The notes under the pieces: generated by a model
Databases searched by the model: none
What the model saw: only the letters and a program-made list of their open reading frames with translations
Told to the model about the DNA's origin: nothing
From: Hevea brasiliensis
Lineage: Eukaryota; Streptophyta; Magnoliopsida; Malpighiales; Euphorbiaceae
Reading direction: 5' to 3'
DNA length: 64,000 nucleotides
Assembly (NCBI RefSeq): GCF_030052815.1
Contig: NC_079498.1
Span: forward strand, 98,908,041 to 98,972,040
Part shown: positions 1 to 12,200 of the stretch, in pieces
How the letters are laid out: the number at the start of each line of letters is the position of its first letter
How positions within the stretch are numbered: the stretch's first letter is position 1
Program-made: the position numbers and the translations under genes

Positions 1-94
1 TCTTTGTTTAAATTTGGTCAGAAGGGTACGTATATCTAGTTCTTATTTGTTGCTCCAGGTGTATCATTATTCTCTAAGCAACTTGACTATGCAG

Positions 95-811
95 GTTCCT
101 CTGTTTGCCAATATGGATGAGAGGCTGCTAGATGCTATTTGTGAACGACTGAAGCCGAGTCTATACACAGAGCAAACTTACATAGTCCGAGAAGGGGAAC
201 CTGTCGATGAGATGCTATTCATCATCCGTGGCCGCCTAGAGAGTGTAACCACTGATGGTGGAAGGAGTGGATTTTTCAACAGAGGATTCTTGAAAGAAGG
301 GGACTTTTGCGGAGAAGAGCTTCTAACTTGGGCACTAGACCCTAAAGCTGGTTCTTGCTTACCATCATCTACTAGGACTGTCATGGCCATAACGGAGGTA
401 GAGGCTTTTGCCTTGGAAGCTGAAGAGCTGAAGTTTGTTGCAAGTCAGTTCAGGCGCCTTCATAGCAGGCAGTTGCAGCACACTTTCCGTTTCTACTCGC
501 AGCAATGGAGGACATGGGCAGCCATCTTAATCCAAGCTTCTTGGCGGCGGTATGCCAGGAGGAAAGCAGCAGAACTTCGTCTCTTAGAAGAAGCCGCAGA
601 GTGTGATGAGGAAGAGGAAGATGATTATGATGATAGGAGGGCATTAATTTCGCGAAGTAGTTTGTCCAGGCTTGGTGCAACACTACTTGCATCTCGCTTT
701 GCAGCCAATGCTCTTCGTGCTCGCAGGCTTCGCAGGACAAGTAATGATTCAAGGCTGCTGAACCCACGAAGGCCCTCCGAACCTGACTTTAGCGCAGAGA
801 TTGATGAGTGA
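95..811 (+). CDS. Cyclic nucleotide-gated ion channel (CNGC), last exon
   Basis: This is the 3'-terminal coding exon (238 codons plus TGA) of a plant CNGC, a plasma-membrane cation channel of the Ca2+ signalling type. The exon begins after a tatgCAG acceptor at 94; bases 1-94 look like intron, so everything upstream is outside the window. From the exon start, residues 1-115 form the cyclic-nucleotide-binding domain, with the hinge and phosphate-binding cassette around residues 62-83 (NRGFLKEGDFCGEELL). The plant-typical LPSSTRTV stretch follows at 89-96, and FVASQFRRLHSRQLQHTFRFY comes just before the IQ calmodulin-binding motif at 144-157 (ILIQASWRRYARRK). An acidic run (about 171-180) and a conserved-looking PEPDFSAE-like tail close the protein. 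The frame is open to the stop. The C-terminal tail resembles CNGC group II or I members, but I cannot name the paralogue from one exon. Confidence 0.93.
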   Translation, partial: VPLFANMDERLLDAICERLKPSLYTEQTYIVREGEPVDEMLFIIRGRLESVTTDGGRSGFFNRGFLKEGDFCGEELLTWALDPKAGSCLPSSTRTVMAITEVEAFALEAEELKFVASQFRRLHSRQLQHTFRFYSQQWRTWAAILIQASWRRYARRKAAELRLLEEAAECDEEEEDDYDDRRALISRSSLSRLGATLLASRFAANALRARRLRRTSNDSRLLNPRRPSEPDFSAEIDE

Positions 812-1308
812 ATTGAATTAGATGATTTTGCTTGCATGCTAAAGCTTTATGCACCATATATTGTCACTAATGTAAAATTGAGTTCTCAGTTTCTTTTTTA
901 ACCCACTAGGATCCACTGTACATGTCTGTGATGATGTGGAGAAGGCTTAATATATCAGCCACTATATCTGAATAAAACAGTCACCAAATAGAGCCATATA
1001 TACTTGAGAGGGGTGCGCTGTCGTTGCCAGGACCATTAAGAGTAAGAAATTTCTCTGTTAACTGAATTTTCTCTACATCCTTTACATTGCGTCTCCCCTT
1101 GGTTGCAGACAAGAATAGAAAATAGTTTAAAAATGTGATAAAAATGAAGGATTAATTACATTCAGTGGCAATGTAATTCCTATCATGGGGAAAGATAAAT
1201 GAAAAAAGAAATAATCTGAAATTCTTCAGGCTTCGTTATGTCTAAAACTGTGCCATCTCTTTTTTAACTCTTTTCTGCTGGGGCTTCTCTAGTTGCCGCT
1301 GTTCATAT
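812..1308 (+). other. CNGC 3' UTR and convergent spacer to LPA3
   Basis: This is the spacer of about 500 bp between the CNGC stop and the LPA3-like stop codon at 1309 on the other strand. An AATAAA at 971-976 is a plausible poly(A) signal for the CNGC transcript. I see no gene here. The two genes converge, so their 3' UTRs may overlap. Confidence 0.5.
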
Positions 1309-3210
1309 TCAACTACGCCATTCAGAAGATGCTTCCAGTTCAACATCTTCTTCCCACCAAGTTGCAGACTACAAAATGAATGATTTCAGTTTAAGTAATG
1401 GTGTTTCCAAGTGCCTCTCTTAAATTTATATACATGTACTAATCCACATAAAGAGCCAAGGAACATCACTGTATAATGTATCCAATTGACTGCATGTCCT
1501 CCAATTTTCTTCGATCAAACTAACAAAGTGATTGGTTCAATTCTACCACAAATTTTGAAATTCATTTGAATTGAATTCTAGCTAGAATATTTGGTATAAC
1601 ACAACTTAAAATGCAGAATTTAATTGAATTTCGAATAATTCATGTTTGGTATAATTTCAAAATTCAAATTTATTTGTCCTCATTTTCTTAAACTACCCTT
1701 AAGAGTAAAATTTAAAAAATTATAATTTTCTACAAAATTCAAAAAAAAAATTATACCTAATAAATTTATAACAATTAACAAACACATAAACTCAACTAAC
1801 AATATACTTTTAATAAATTCACATACAGATATTTATATAACAAATCAAATAGTATCATTATTAAGTGCATAATAAGCTTAAATATTAAAAACTTAGGACA
1901 AATATAAAATCACTCATTTAGTTGTTTAAACATATTAATAGTAAATAGATAAAAAGCTAATTTGTGGTGTCCATCTTCCTTTTTAGCCAATAGAGTTTGA
2001 TTGGGAGAAAGTTTTTTAAGAAGGGTATTTTAGTCCAAAAAATGTTGTTATGCAAGTTTTGTGGTTCATTTCAAATTCCATTAAATTTGACAGAAATTGG
2101 TTTTAATTATAACCAATTCTTAGAATTGAATTCTATTCCTTCTTTCAAACTAAACACACAAAATATAAAATTTTATTGAATTTCACAAAATTTTGCGTTT
2201 TGGAATTGAACCAAACAAGCTCCAAGTAATATAGTATTTAAGTTTTTGGCTACGAAAATTTGAAATATATACCTGACCCCAAAGTTTCCCGGATTATGTT
2301 GGTAAAACAAAAATTTTTCATTAGAATTTTATACAAGCAAAATATATTTATATCTCCCAAAAAGATATTTTATGCAGTAGATATCTTAGCCAAGGAAGAT
2401 TCAAACCCAACACCTTCCCGGCATGACAAATTTATTATATGAACCGACATGAAGGACCAACCACAGACAAATACACAAAGCAGGTTTGGCAAAGAAGATT
2501 CAGACGTGATTGTAGTGTTTTTGCCCAAAATTTGCATGAAGTTAAATATTTAGGTGGGAATTGTGGGAAAAGCCATCATATATGGATCACTATAATATTT
2601 TCCTTTTAATTGATGGAAGTTAAATTTTAAAAATTATTTGAAAAGGATTATTTCAGGTCAATAGTCATATAGATTAAAATGTTATTAGGAGCAAACTGGA
2701 TCAAAATTGTATTGCCTACTGTCCACATCTTTAATACTAAATTGTGCATTTATTTTTCCAAGCATTCACCTACATTTCAAAATTCTAAGTGAAGGGGAAA
2801 ATAATAACAAATATTAGTATGCGACACAAGAAAAACCTGATGCTGGTTTTTTATTTATTACTATGGTGGTTCACTGCACCCATCTTTATGGAAGTATTTT
2901 CAAAGGCATGTAAAAATAGCAACTTATGATAAGAAGAAACTACTCAGTCTCAGATAGCCAGGATTACCTTGTCGCCCCTGCGAAGAAATTCGAGTGAGCT
3001 TCCTTGTTCCTCCTGCAGTCCAAGGACCCTCAGTAGTTCTTCTTTGGTCTGGAGCACACCAAAGAACCTTAAGTTATTCGTAACAACAATAAGTGAATAG
3101 AATTTATTGAGTTAAACAAACAAACACCTCGCCAAGTGTGAAGTGTGTTGCACTTTCTGCTACACAAGCACAAGAACCATCTGCTTGTTTAAGCATCACC
3201 TGCCAAGGAC
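1309..3210 (-). CDS. LPA3: LPA3-like exons 10-12 and stop
   Basis: E10 is 3128-3210 ([20 protein letters not shown], ending FTLGE), E11 is 2968-3048 ([12 protein letters not shown], ending EFLRRGDK) and E12 is 1309-1368 ([22 protein letters not shown]). They lie 12.4 kb from E9 because of the gypsy and copia insertions. The frames are open and the splice sites are canonical (E10 donor GTGTTT, E11 donor GTAATC, E12 acceptor TTGTAG). Intron 11 (1369-2967) contains a MITE-like element. Confidence 0.85.
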
Positions 3211-6200
3211 CTGCACATATTACAAGTTAATGAGGGACATGAAATAAAATTAAAAACCATAAAGTGAGGTAATAGGGAACATATTGATAATGATGAAATC
3301 AGAGAACAACTGTGAAAGAGAAGAGCCACCTCACAGTTACTAGTAGCACCATCAGGGTGGAATACATCTGGAAAATCAAAGGAATTCTTTTTGTTTCCCC
3401 TCAGTACATGGCTAGCCTATAAACTCAATGCAACTATGAGCCTTTTTCCTTTTGTTCAATAGCTGTGATTTTGGTTAGCTTTTGCCAACGATGGGATGGC
3501 TAGTAGTTAAATGTTTGTTGTTAGTACTTAGTAGTTGTGAGTTGTGACTGGTTGTAAGGTCTGTCTGTTGCTTTCTTTTCTCCAGCCACTTCAATATAAG
3601 GGCTAGCCTATAAGTTGGAAAAAAAGATCATATCAATATGTTGTAAATAGAATATAAAATGATGCTTGTTTAAAAACATCATCTAATTTGTAACTAATTC
3701 AAACCTCGGCATCCTAGAAGCATCTGTTGATTGCCTCACCATTAAAAGCATGGATCCAGAAAAGCTTTAGTTAATGTGATAGAGTTAGGAAATTAAAGAA
3801 ACAGAAAAATGGATAAAGAAGGAATTGAATATGTATTACTAATTCAAGAATTCAATCAGCAATACAAGCACTGATCACTCATATCTTACTACTCTCTTGC
3901 ATTAATACAATAACAAGAATCAGTAACACCAAAGAGACGTTTAAGAATCTTTGGCCCAGCTACAAGCCGAAATACCCTTGTAATACAGTATTTTTTTCCC
4001 CCCCTTTCTTTCACATTATTCTCTCCTTATATTCTCCTTCTCGCACATGCATTTCTCCTCTTGTAACAACCTCCAGCTCAGCCTTTAGTTTCTTCCAGAA
4101 TCGTCTAGCTCAACAGCCATACCTTTAGCATTTTCTTTGATCTTCCTTCTAGAATATACTCTCAGTGGCCCAGGTCCATTATAGCCTACCTGCAATTTTG
4201 AATCCATATCATTGCCATCCTCTGAAAGACCAACCTTGTCCTCAAGGTTGAAGGAAGGAAACTGGTTCTGGATATCTACTAAATTCATCCAAGTTGCTTC
4301 TTCCACAGGCTTCCCTTTCCATTGAATCAGAATTTGAATGACCGGATGATGATCAACTGTAATCCTGCGCCAGTTCAGCACTTTTTCTGGCTCTACCATA
4401 TTTGCAGTTACCACCATTTCCTTTGGAAGTTCAGTAACAACTGGATGATTGCCTATCACACGTTTGAGTTGAGAAACATGGAAGACCGGATGAATTCTGG
4501 CTTCCACCGGTAAGAGCAATTTATAGGCAACAGGTCCCACACGTTCCAGTATTTGGAAAGGCCCGAAATAACGAGCTGCTAACTTTGGAATAACTCTCGA
4601 TTGTAAAGAGATAGATTTGTGTGGTCGGAACTTTAAAAATACTGCTTCCCCAACCTGAAATTCAACATCCCTTCGATGCTTATTGGCAGCTGTTACCATT
4701 CTCTGCTGGGCTCTTGCCAAATTGTAGTGAAGTTGACGCAATATTTCGTCCCTGTCCATCAAGGTCTGTGCCACTGCTTCCACCTTCGTTTCACCAGGCA
4801 AGAACTTGAGTAAATTTGGCGGTGGTCTACCATAAACTGCTTCAAAAGGTGACATGCCTATAGCAGTGTGATGGCTTGTATTATACCAATATTCTGCCCA
4901 AGCTAACCAATTACTCCACTGCTTAGGCTGTTCTGAAGAGAAACACCTCAAATAGGTCTCAAGGCACCGATTTAATACTTCGGTTTGCCCGTCCATTTCT
5001 GGATGATAGGCAGTGCTCATCCTCAAAAATGTTCCTTGTGATTTAAATAGTTCACGCCAGAAATTACTTAGAAAAATTGGATCCCGATCACTCACTATTG
5101 ATTGAGGCATGCCATGTAGTCGAACTATTTCCTTTGTAAAAGCAGTTGCTACTTCTTTTGCTGTAAACGGATGTCTTAAAGGTAGGAAATGGCCATATTT
5201 TGAGAGTCGATCCACTACCACCAAGATGCAATCAATACCATAAGACCGAGGTAAACCTGTGATGAAGTCCATAGAAATGTCTTCCCAAATTGCCTTCGGG
5301 ATTGCAAGAGGCTGTAGTAAACCCGCTGGACTAGTGGTTTGATACTTATGTTGCTGACAAACAATACACTGCGCCACAAAATCTTGAATTGTTCTCATCA
5401 TTCCTTTCCAGTAAAGAGATGCAGCAATTCGTCTATAGGTACGGTACGCTCCAGAATGTCCTCCAACTGGAGATGTATGAAATTCTAATAATAACTTAGA
5501 AATAAGAGGAGAGGTAGCTGAGATTACCATTCGACCCTTATAGAATAGCCGATTCTGAATAAGTTGGTATTGAGGATGAGAGCGCGGGTCTTGCTGCAAT
5601 TCAGTTATCAATTTTTTTAACTCAGGATCTTGGCTCACCTCCTTGTCCACTTGGTCCATGTCTACCCAATTCTGAATAGTAACAGGTTGGCATTCAAATT
5701 CCTCCTCACAACGAGAGAGAGCATCTGCAGCTTTATTGGTATTGCCGGGCTTATACTTGATTTCAAAATCATATCCCAACAATTTTGCCACCCACTGTTG
5801 TTGAGCTGGAGTTGTAATTGGTTGTTGTAATAAGTGCCTCAAACTTTTCTGATCTGTGTGAACAACAAATTTTCTCCCCATCAAATATGGTCGCCAGTGA
5901 AGAACTGCGAGCACCAATGCCATCATTTCTTTTTCATAAGTAGACTTGCCAAGAGAATGGACTGACAATGCTTTGCTAAAATAAGCAATTGGCCTGCTGT
6001 CTTGCATTAGCACGGCTCCAAGGCCCCTTCCGGATGAATCACATTCTATTACAAAAGGTTTGTTGAAATTCGGCATAGCCAAAACAGGTGAAGTAGTCAT
6101 TGCCTGCTTGAGTTTCTCAAAAGCTTTTTGTGCCAACGGTGTCCATTGAAATTGAATAGCTTGCTCTTTCCGTAACAATTGGGTCAAAGGTTGAGCAATT

Positions 6201-9200
6201 TTCCCATAATTCTTCACAAAGCGGCGGTAATAACCAGTTAGGCCTAAGAAACCCCGTACTCCTTTTAAGGTTTTTGGTATAGGCCAATTGAGCACGCTAG
6301 CAATTTTATTTGGATCCATTGCCACACCTTGTTTAGAAATGATGTGCCCTAAATATTCCACTTGTTGTCTACCGAAAACACTTTTCTTTTGATTAGCCAC
6401 AAACTGGTGTGATTGCAATAACTGAAGAATTAATCTCACATGATCCAAATGGCTCTTCCAAGAATGACTATAAACCAAGATGTCATCAAAGAAAACCAAT
6501 ACAAATCGTCGCAAGTATGGTCGAAATAAGTCATTCATGGTGGCTTGGAAGGTGGCAGGGGCATTAGTCAGGCCGAATGGCATGACTAAAAATTCGTAAT
6601 GCCCCGAATGAGTGCGGAACGCAGTCTTAGGAACATCAGCCTTGTGTACCCGAATTTGATGATACCCAGCACGAAGATCAACCTTTGAAAAATACATAGC
6701 TCCATGTAACTCATCCAACATCTCCTGTATGACTGGAATTGGGTATTTATCAGGCACAGTAACCTTGTTTAGAGCCCTGTAGTCCACACAAAACCTCCAA
6801 CTACCATCTTTCTTTCTCACTAATAATACGGGACTTGAAAAAGGACTCGAACTAGGTTGGATAATTCCTGCAGATAACATCTCAGCAACCAATTTCTCAA
6901 TTTCATCTTTTTGTCCATGAGCATAGCGATAAGGACGCACACTAATTGGAGCGATATCCGGCAATAACGGAATTCGATGGTCTGTTGGCCTATTTGGAGG
7001 CAAACCAAAATTGTCATTAAACACTGGTTGAAACTGTTCTAGTAGGACCCGTAGCTGATCCTGTTTTTCCCTTTCTAAATTGGCATCTGTAAGAGTGAGT
7101 CTCATCTCTGGTGAAGCTTCCCAGAGCAATGTATAATATTCAACATCATCTAATTTTTCAATAGAAGACACAGAAGCCAAAGCTCTAGTTAATGAAGAAT
7201 CCCCTATCAACGATACTATTGATCCATTATGATTGAAGGACATTGTCATTTTTGCCCAATTAACCTTCACGTCACCCAGTGTCTCAAGCCATGCAATTCC
7301 CAAAATCATATCCACACCCCCCAAAGGAAATAAATAACAATCAGTTTGAATATTGAAAGATCCGAATTCCACAATCAAATTAGTACACATACCGCGTGAT
7401 TCAGACCGATGACCATCGCCCAGTTTTACTCCAAAAATGGGAGTGGATTGAACAGGTAATCCTAACTGAGTCACCAGATTATTTGCGATGAAATTGTGGC
7501 TCGCCCCACTATCTACCATCACTGTCAATTCGTGCCCCTTCAGCCTTCCTCGAATTTTCATCGTCTTCGGTCGAGAAATTCCACCTACCGAAAACAACGG
7601 CAGTTCCAATTGAGTGAGTTGGCCCTCATCCGCCTCTGTGATTACCATAGGACTCTGATTAGTTTCCCCGCCCTCTGGTTCGCCTTCTTCCGATGTTTCC
7701 TCGTCATCTCCAACAATAATTACTCGTAACGTCTTCTTTGGGCATACATGCATAGGATGATACGGCTGCTTGCAACGATAGCACAGTCCCTTCGTTCGTA
7801 ACTCTTCAAACTCCTGGTGGGAAAGATGACGAGTTCCTCTACTTTTGTTGGAGAATTGCTGCTGACTCTTGTTTTGCGTTAATGGTGGAGCTGGCAATCT
7901 TTGAATTTCTTTCTGTGCAATATTTCCAACCCTAGACTGAACTTTCTCTTTATTTGCCCCTACCCAGTCAGTCTGAGCCTTAAATTGTTGTTGGACTTGC
8001 TTAGAAAAGCCCATGCCTCCAGCTTTATAACTTGGCCCAGAACCAAAGCTCCATCGTTCTCCTGCATCTGGTGATTTCTCAATCTTCGTCATTCCAGTGT
8101 GCAAGAGCTCTCTTTCAACTTCTCGAGCCAGAGTCATCAACCGAAAAATGTCTCCGGTATCCTGGGATCGAATCCTTACTCGTATTTCTGCCTTCAATCC
8201 GTTCAAGAAAAACCCAATATAAAACTGGTCTGTAATTCCAGGAACTTGTGCCGCTCTTGCCACAAATTCATCAATAAAATCATCTACTGACCCATCTTGG
8301 CGAACAGCTGCCAACCTTTCATAAGGGCTAGCAAAAGCATCTCCCCCAAACCTTTGCAACAATTCCACTGATAATTGTTCCCAAGTCATATTTGGTGATC
8401 TTTGTTTCAACCAACGTACCCAATGTAATGCAGCACCTACCATACAGACCAGAGCCAAAGGAACTTTCGTCTCCACGCTGGTTCGATGAGCTGAGAAATA
8501 TTGGTCAGCTCGAGCCAACCACCCCACAGGATCTTGTCCATCGAAATTAGGTAGCTCCACTTTTTTGGCAGTAACTTGTGAATCGTCTGTGACTACCAAA
8601 GGGACCTGGTTGCGCTGGCTAGATGTTTGTCCTGGATGTGCATATTGCAATGGGAAGGCTGCTATCCCCTCTGATTCTGTTTCATTAATTTTTCCCTTTA
8701 GCAACTGTGCTATCATGCTTTCCAATACGTCTAGCTTCTCTAAACGTTTCCTTGTCTGAGCCATCTCCTCCATAACTCCACTTACCTTTCTCTCATTCTG
8801 CTCCCGTTCTCCTGCCATTCTTACCAACCCTTCTTCCAATGCACCTAAACTCCTCTCTATCGCGTCTACTCTAGAATCCATCCGAGTGTTTGGCATTCAC
8901 ACTGTTTTGGGATCCGGCAGGTCGGACCAAATTGATAGAGTTAGGAAATTAAAGAAACAGAAAAATGGATAAAGAAGGAAATGAATATGTATTACTAATT
9001 TAAGAATTCAATCAGCAATACAAGCACTGATCACTGATATCTTACTACTCTCTTGCATTAATACAATAACGAGAATCAGTAACACCAAAGAGACGTTTAA
9101 GAATCTTTGGCCCAGCTACAAGCCGAAATACCCTTGTAATACAGTATTTTTTTTTCCCCCCTTTTTCTTTAACATTATTCTCCTTATATTCCCTTCTCGC

Positions 9201-12200
9201 ACATGCATTCCTCCTCTTGTAACGACCTCCAGCTCAGCCTTTAGTTTCTTCCAGAATCGTCTAGCTCAACAGCCATTCCTTTAGCATTTTCTTTGATCTT
9301 CCTTCTAGAATATACTCTCAGTGGCCCAGGTCCATTATAGCCTACCTGCAATTTTGAATCCATATCATAATGCCACTACATGGGCTATATAAATAGGATA
9401 CCTTTTACTTTTTTCAGAATTAACTGAGGTAATAAATATTTGAATAACTTTTGGGGAGATCTGTTCTGGTGCAGAAAATACATGCTGAAAATATATTTAC
9501 TTTCAAACGGTAAGCAAAAATGGATTCAACTCTCATGTGCAGAATGTGTATGTGCATCTAAAAGAAACAATTTATAACTATGTATTCAAGATTAGTATTC
9601 ATTAATCATTAACTTATTGTGCCTGATCTAAACAATAAGGGTATTCACCAACTTGAACATAAGTTGGCATGCAAAACAGTTAGGCCAGGACACCTTATGC
9701 CTAATTCCAAGATGTCTACACCAAGTTTCAGCTATGGACCTTTCTTTTAAAAAAAAAAATAATAAAAAAAAGCCCACTATCATCAGCAATCAATTGCCCA
9801 GTATAATGATTGACTTAGTTGCATCTTTGTTTTATTGTTATCTCAATCATATTCACCATCTATAAAATGAAATTGTAGGCGATCAATATCACTCAATTCA
9901 TAGTTACCTAGAATGTGGTACTCCCGAGTCATAGTACGGGTGTGTTGTACGCCACTAAATAAAATACAGGATTCGCAGGAGTAGCCTTAATTAATACGCT
10001 AATTCGATTTGTGATTCATTTAATTGATACGTCAATTTAATTTGAGGTACGCAAATTATATTTATTTAATAAATAATTTATTTTTTAATTTTAACATAAT
10101 ATATTTATAAATTTAAAATATTAATTTAATATGATAATTTTTTAGTATAATATACATTTTTTTATAAAATTCAAAGTTATTTAATTTTTTTAAGGAAGTT
10201 ATTTAATTATTATTATTATATTAAAATAATATGATTTTAAATAATTAAAAATATAATTAATAGTTAATAATGATTATATTTTCTAAACAATTTTAATTTT
10301 CTCCCAAGAGAAATCATTCATTTGCACTCCCAAGACCAAGATTACACTGTCACGTAACTCACCCAACCCACTGATAAGTCTGTCTAGCTACCCCACTTTT
10401 TAATCTTTCAAAACGTACTTCCTTCTTTCTTCTTCTTCTATTTCATTTCTACGACTTATCTTCTTTTTCTTCCTGTGCCTGTTGCTGTACACATGAGCAT
10501 GCATTTTGATCTTTCTTCTTTCTATCTTTCTGTCTTCCTTCCTTCTTCTTTCTATTTGTTATGAAAAGTCAATCACTATGTTATGGAAAGTCAATCACTA
10601 TATTATTTCTCTGTATATTCTGTATTCTGTATTCCTATTTAGGATTTCTTATTTAGGATTTCTTCCTAATTAGTAGAACACAATTATAGGAATCAATTGT
10701 ATATATATATACCCATGTACAGATTAATTAAAATCAATGAGAATTATCTTTTTCTACATGGTATCAGAGCAGGTCATCAATCTAGGGTAACTATTTGTTC
10801 TCACTACCCAGCTCAGGGCCGTTTCAACCCCGATCAACATCGCCGGCTTTGCCTCAACCCCCTCATTCCACCACTGTGTGCTGTTGCCTGATCCAGTATA
10901 CTATTAAAGGACTTCTGAGGTTTGGCTCTCAGATCCTATTTCGGTATTTGCTTGATTTGTGATTTTAAGTTATTTTGCTGCTATAAGCACTTTGGATTAG
11001 CGTTTCGGTTAGTTTTCTTTGTCTCAACAAATAGCAGACAATAAGAATGTTATTTCTGATGTGATTCCGGTGATGACTAAGATCACGGAACACAAACTTA
11101 ATGGTTCGAATTACCTGGAGTGGAGTAAGACTGTTAGGGTCTATTTGCATAGCATTGATAAGGATGATCACCTTACTAAAGATCCACCCACTGATGATAC
11201 ACGACAAACTTGGTTAAGGGAGGATGCTCGGTTGTTTTTGCAGCTTCGGAACTCGATTCATAGTGAGGTAATTAGTTTAATTAATCATTGTGAATTTGTT
11301 AAGGAATTGATGGATTGCTTAGATTTTCTGTATTCTGGTAAAGGGAATATCTCCCGTATTTATGATGTTTGTAAGGCATTCTACCGTGCTGAGAAAGAGG
11401 ATAAGTCTCTCACGGCTTATTTTATGGATTTTAAACGGGTATATGAGGAACTTAATGTATTGTTGCCTTTTAGTCCTGATGTGAAAGTTCAAAGAGCCCA
11501 ACGGAGCAACTGGTCATTATAAGTTTTCTTGCCTTCCTTCAGAGTATGAGATCGCTAAATCTCGATTCTTTCCAGCTCAAATTTCCTCTTTGCATGAAAC
11601 GTTCACACGGGTCCTTCTGCATGAGAGTACTCAATCTTCACACCGCCAAAGAGTGCTCTTATTAGACTTAATCCAAGTTTACAAGAGGGTAATAGAAGAG
11701 GTAGTAGAGGAGGATTTTCAGGCAACAGAAGTAATCAGCGTAATGGAGTGGCTTGTTTTAATCATGACTCAAGAAGAGTCATTTATTATTATTGCCATGA
11801 GCCTGACCATACAAAATATAATTGTCCGCAACTTCAGAGGAAAAATCAGCGATCACAGATGGCAAATATGGCAGCAGAAAATTCTACAAAGATCTTCCTC
11901 CGAGAAAACTATTTTGGTATCTGCAGAGGATTTTGCACAATTTTCCCAAAGATCGTGCATCTCTAAAGCCTATCGTTCCTCACATCGCGATCATTGAGTC
12001 GTGTAAATCCACTACATGCCTTGTGTCTTCTTCATCCAAATGGGTTATTGATTCAAAAGCATGCGGATCACATGACGAGTAATTCTAGTCTTCTATCCGA
12101 TTTTCAATCTAATCTCACTTCCTCAAGTTACTTTAGCCGATGGTTCTACTTCTTGTGTCATGGGTTCTGAATCGCGAACCCGACTTCACAATTTCTTTGT

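Larger units (their letters stand above)
3777..9367 (-). mobile_element. Complete chromodomain Ty3/gypsy LTR retrotransposon (chromovirus)
   Basis: Two 435-bp direct repeats (3777-4211 and 8933-9367), each TG...CA in plus orientation, bound a 5591-bp element. Perfect 5-bp target duplications TAATG flank it (3772-3776 and 9368-9372). One intact gag-pol ORF runs on the minus strand. The primer-binding site begins with TGGTCCGACC just inside the 5' LTR. The LTRs differ by roughly a dozen substitutions and small indels by eye, so the insertion is fairly recent. It lies in LPA3 intron 9 in the same transcriptional direction as LPA3. Confidence 0.95.

Noticed and set aside
14..94. First 27 codons of the CNGC frame as coding
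   Set aside because: The text has no CNGC similarity and ends in a pyrimidine-containing TATGCAG acceptor directly before the conserved VPLF start of the exon.
10759..10772. TGGTATCAGAGC as part of a tRNA gene
   Set aside because: It is the primer-binding site complementary to initiator Met-tRNA. No cloverleaf surrounds it.
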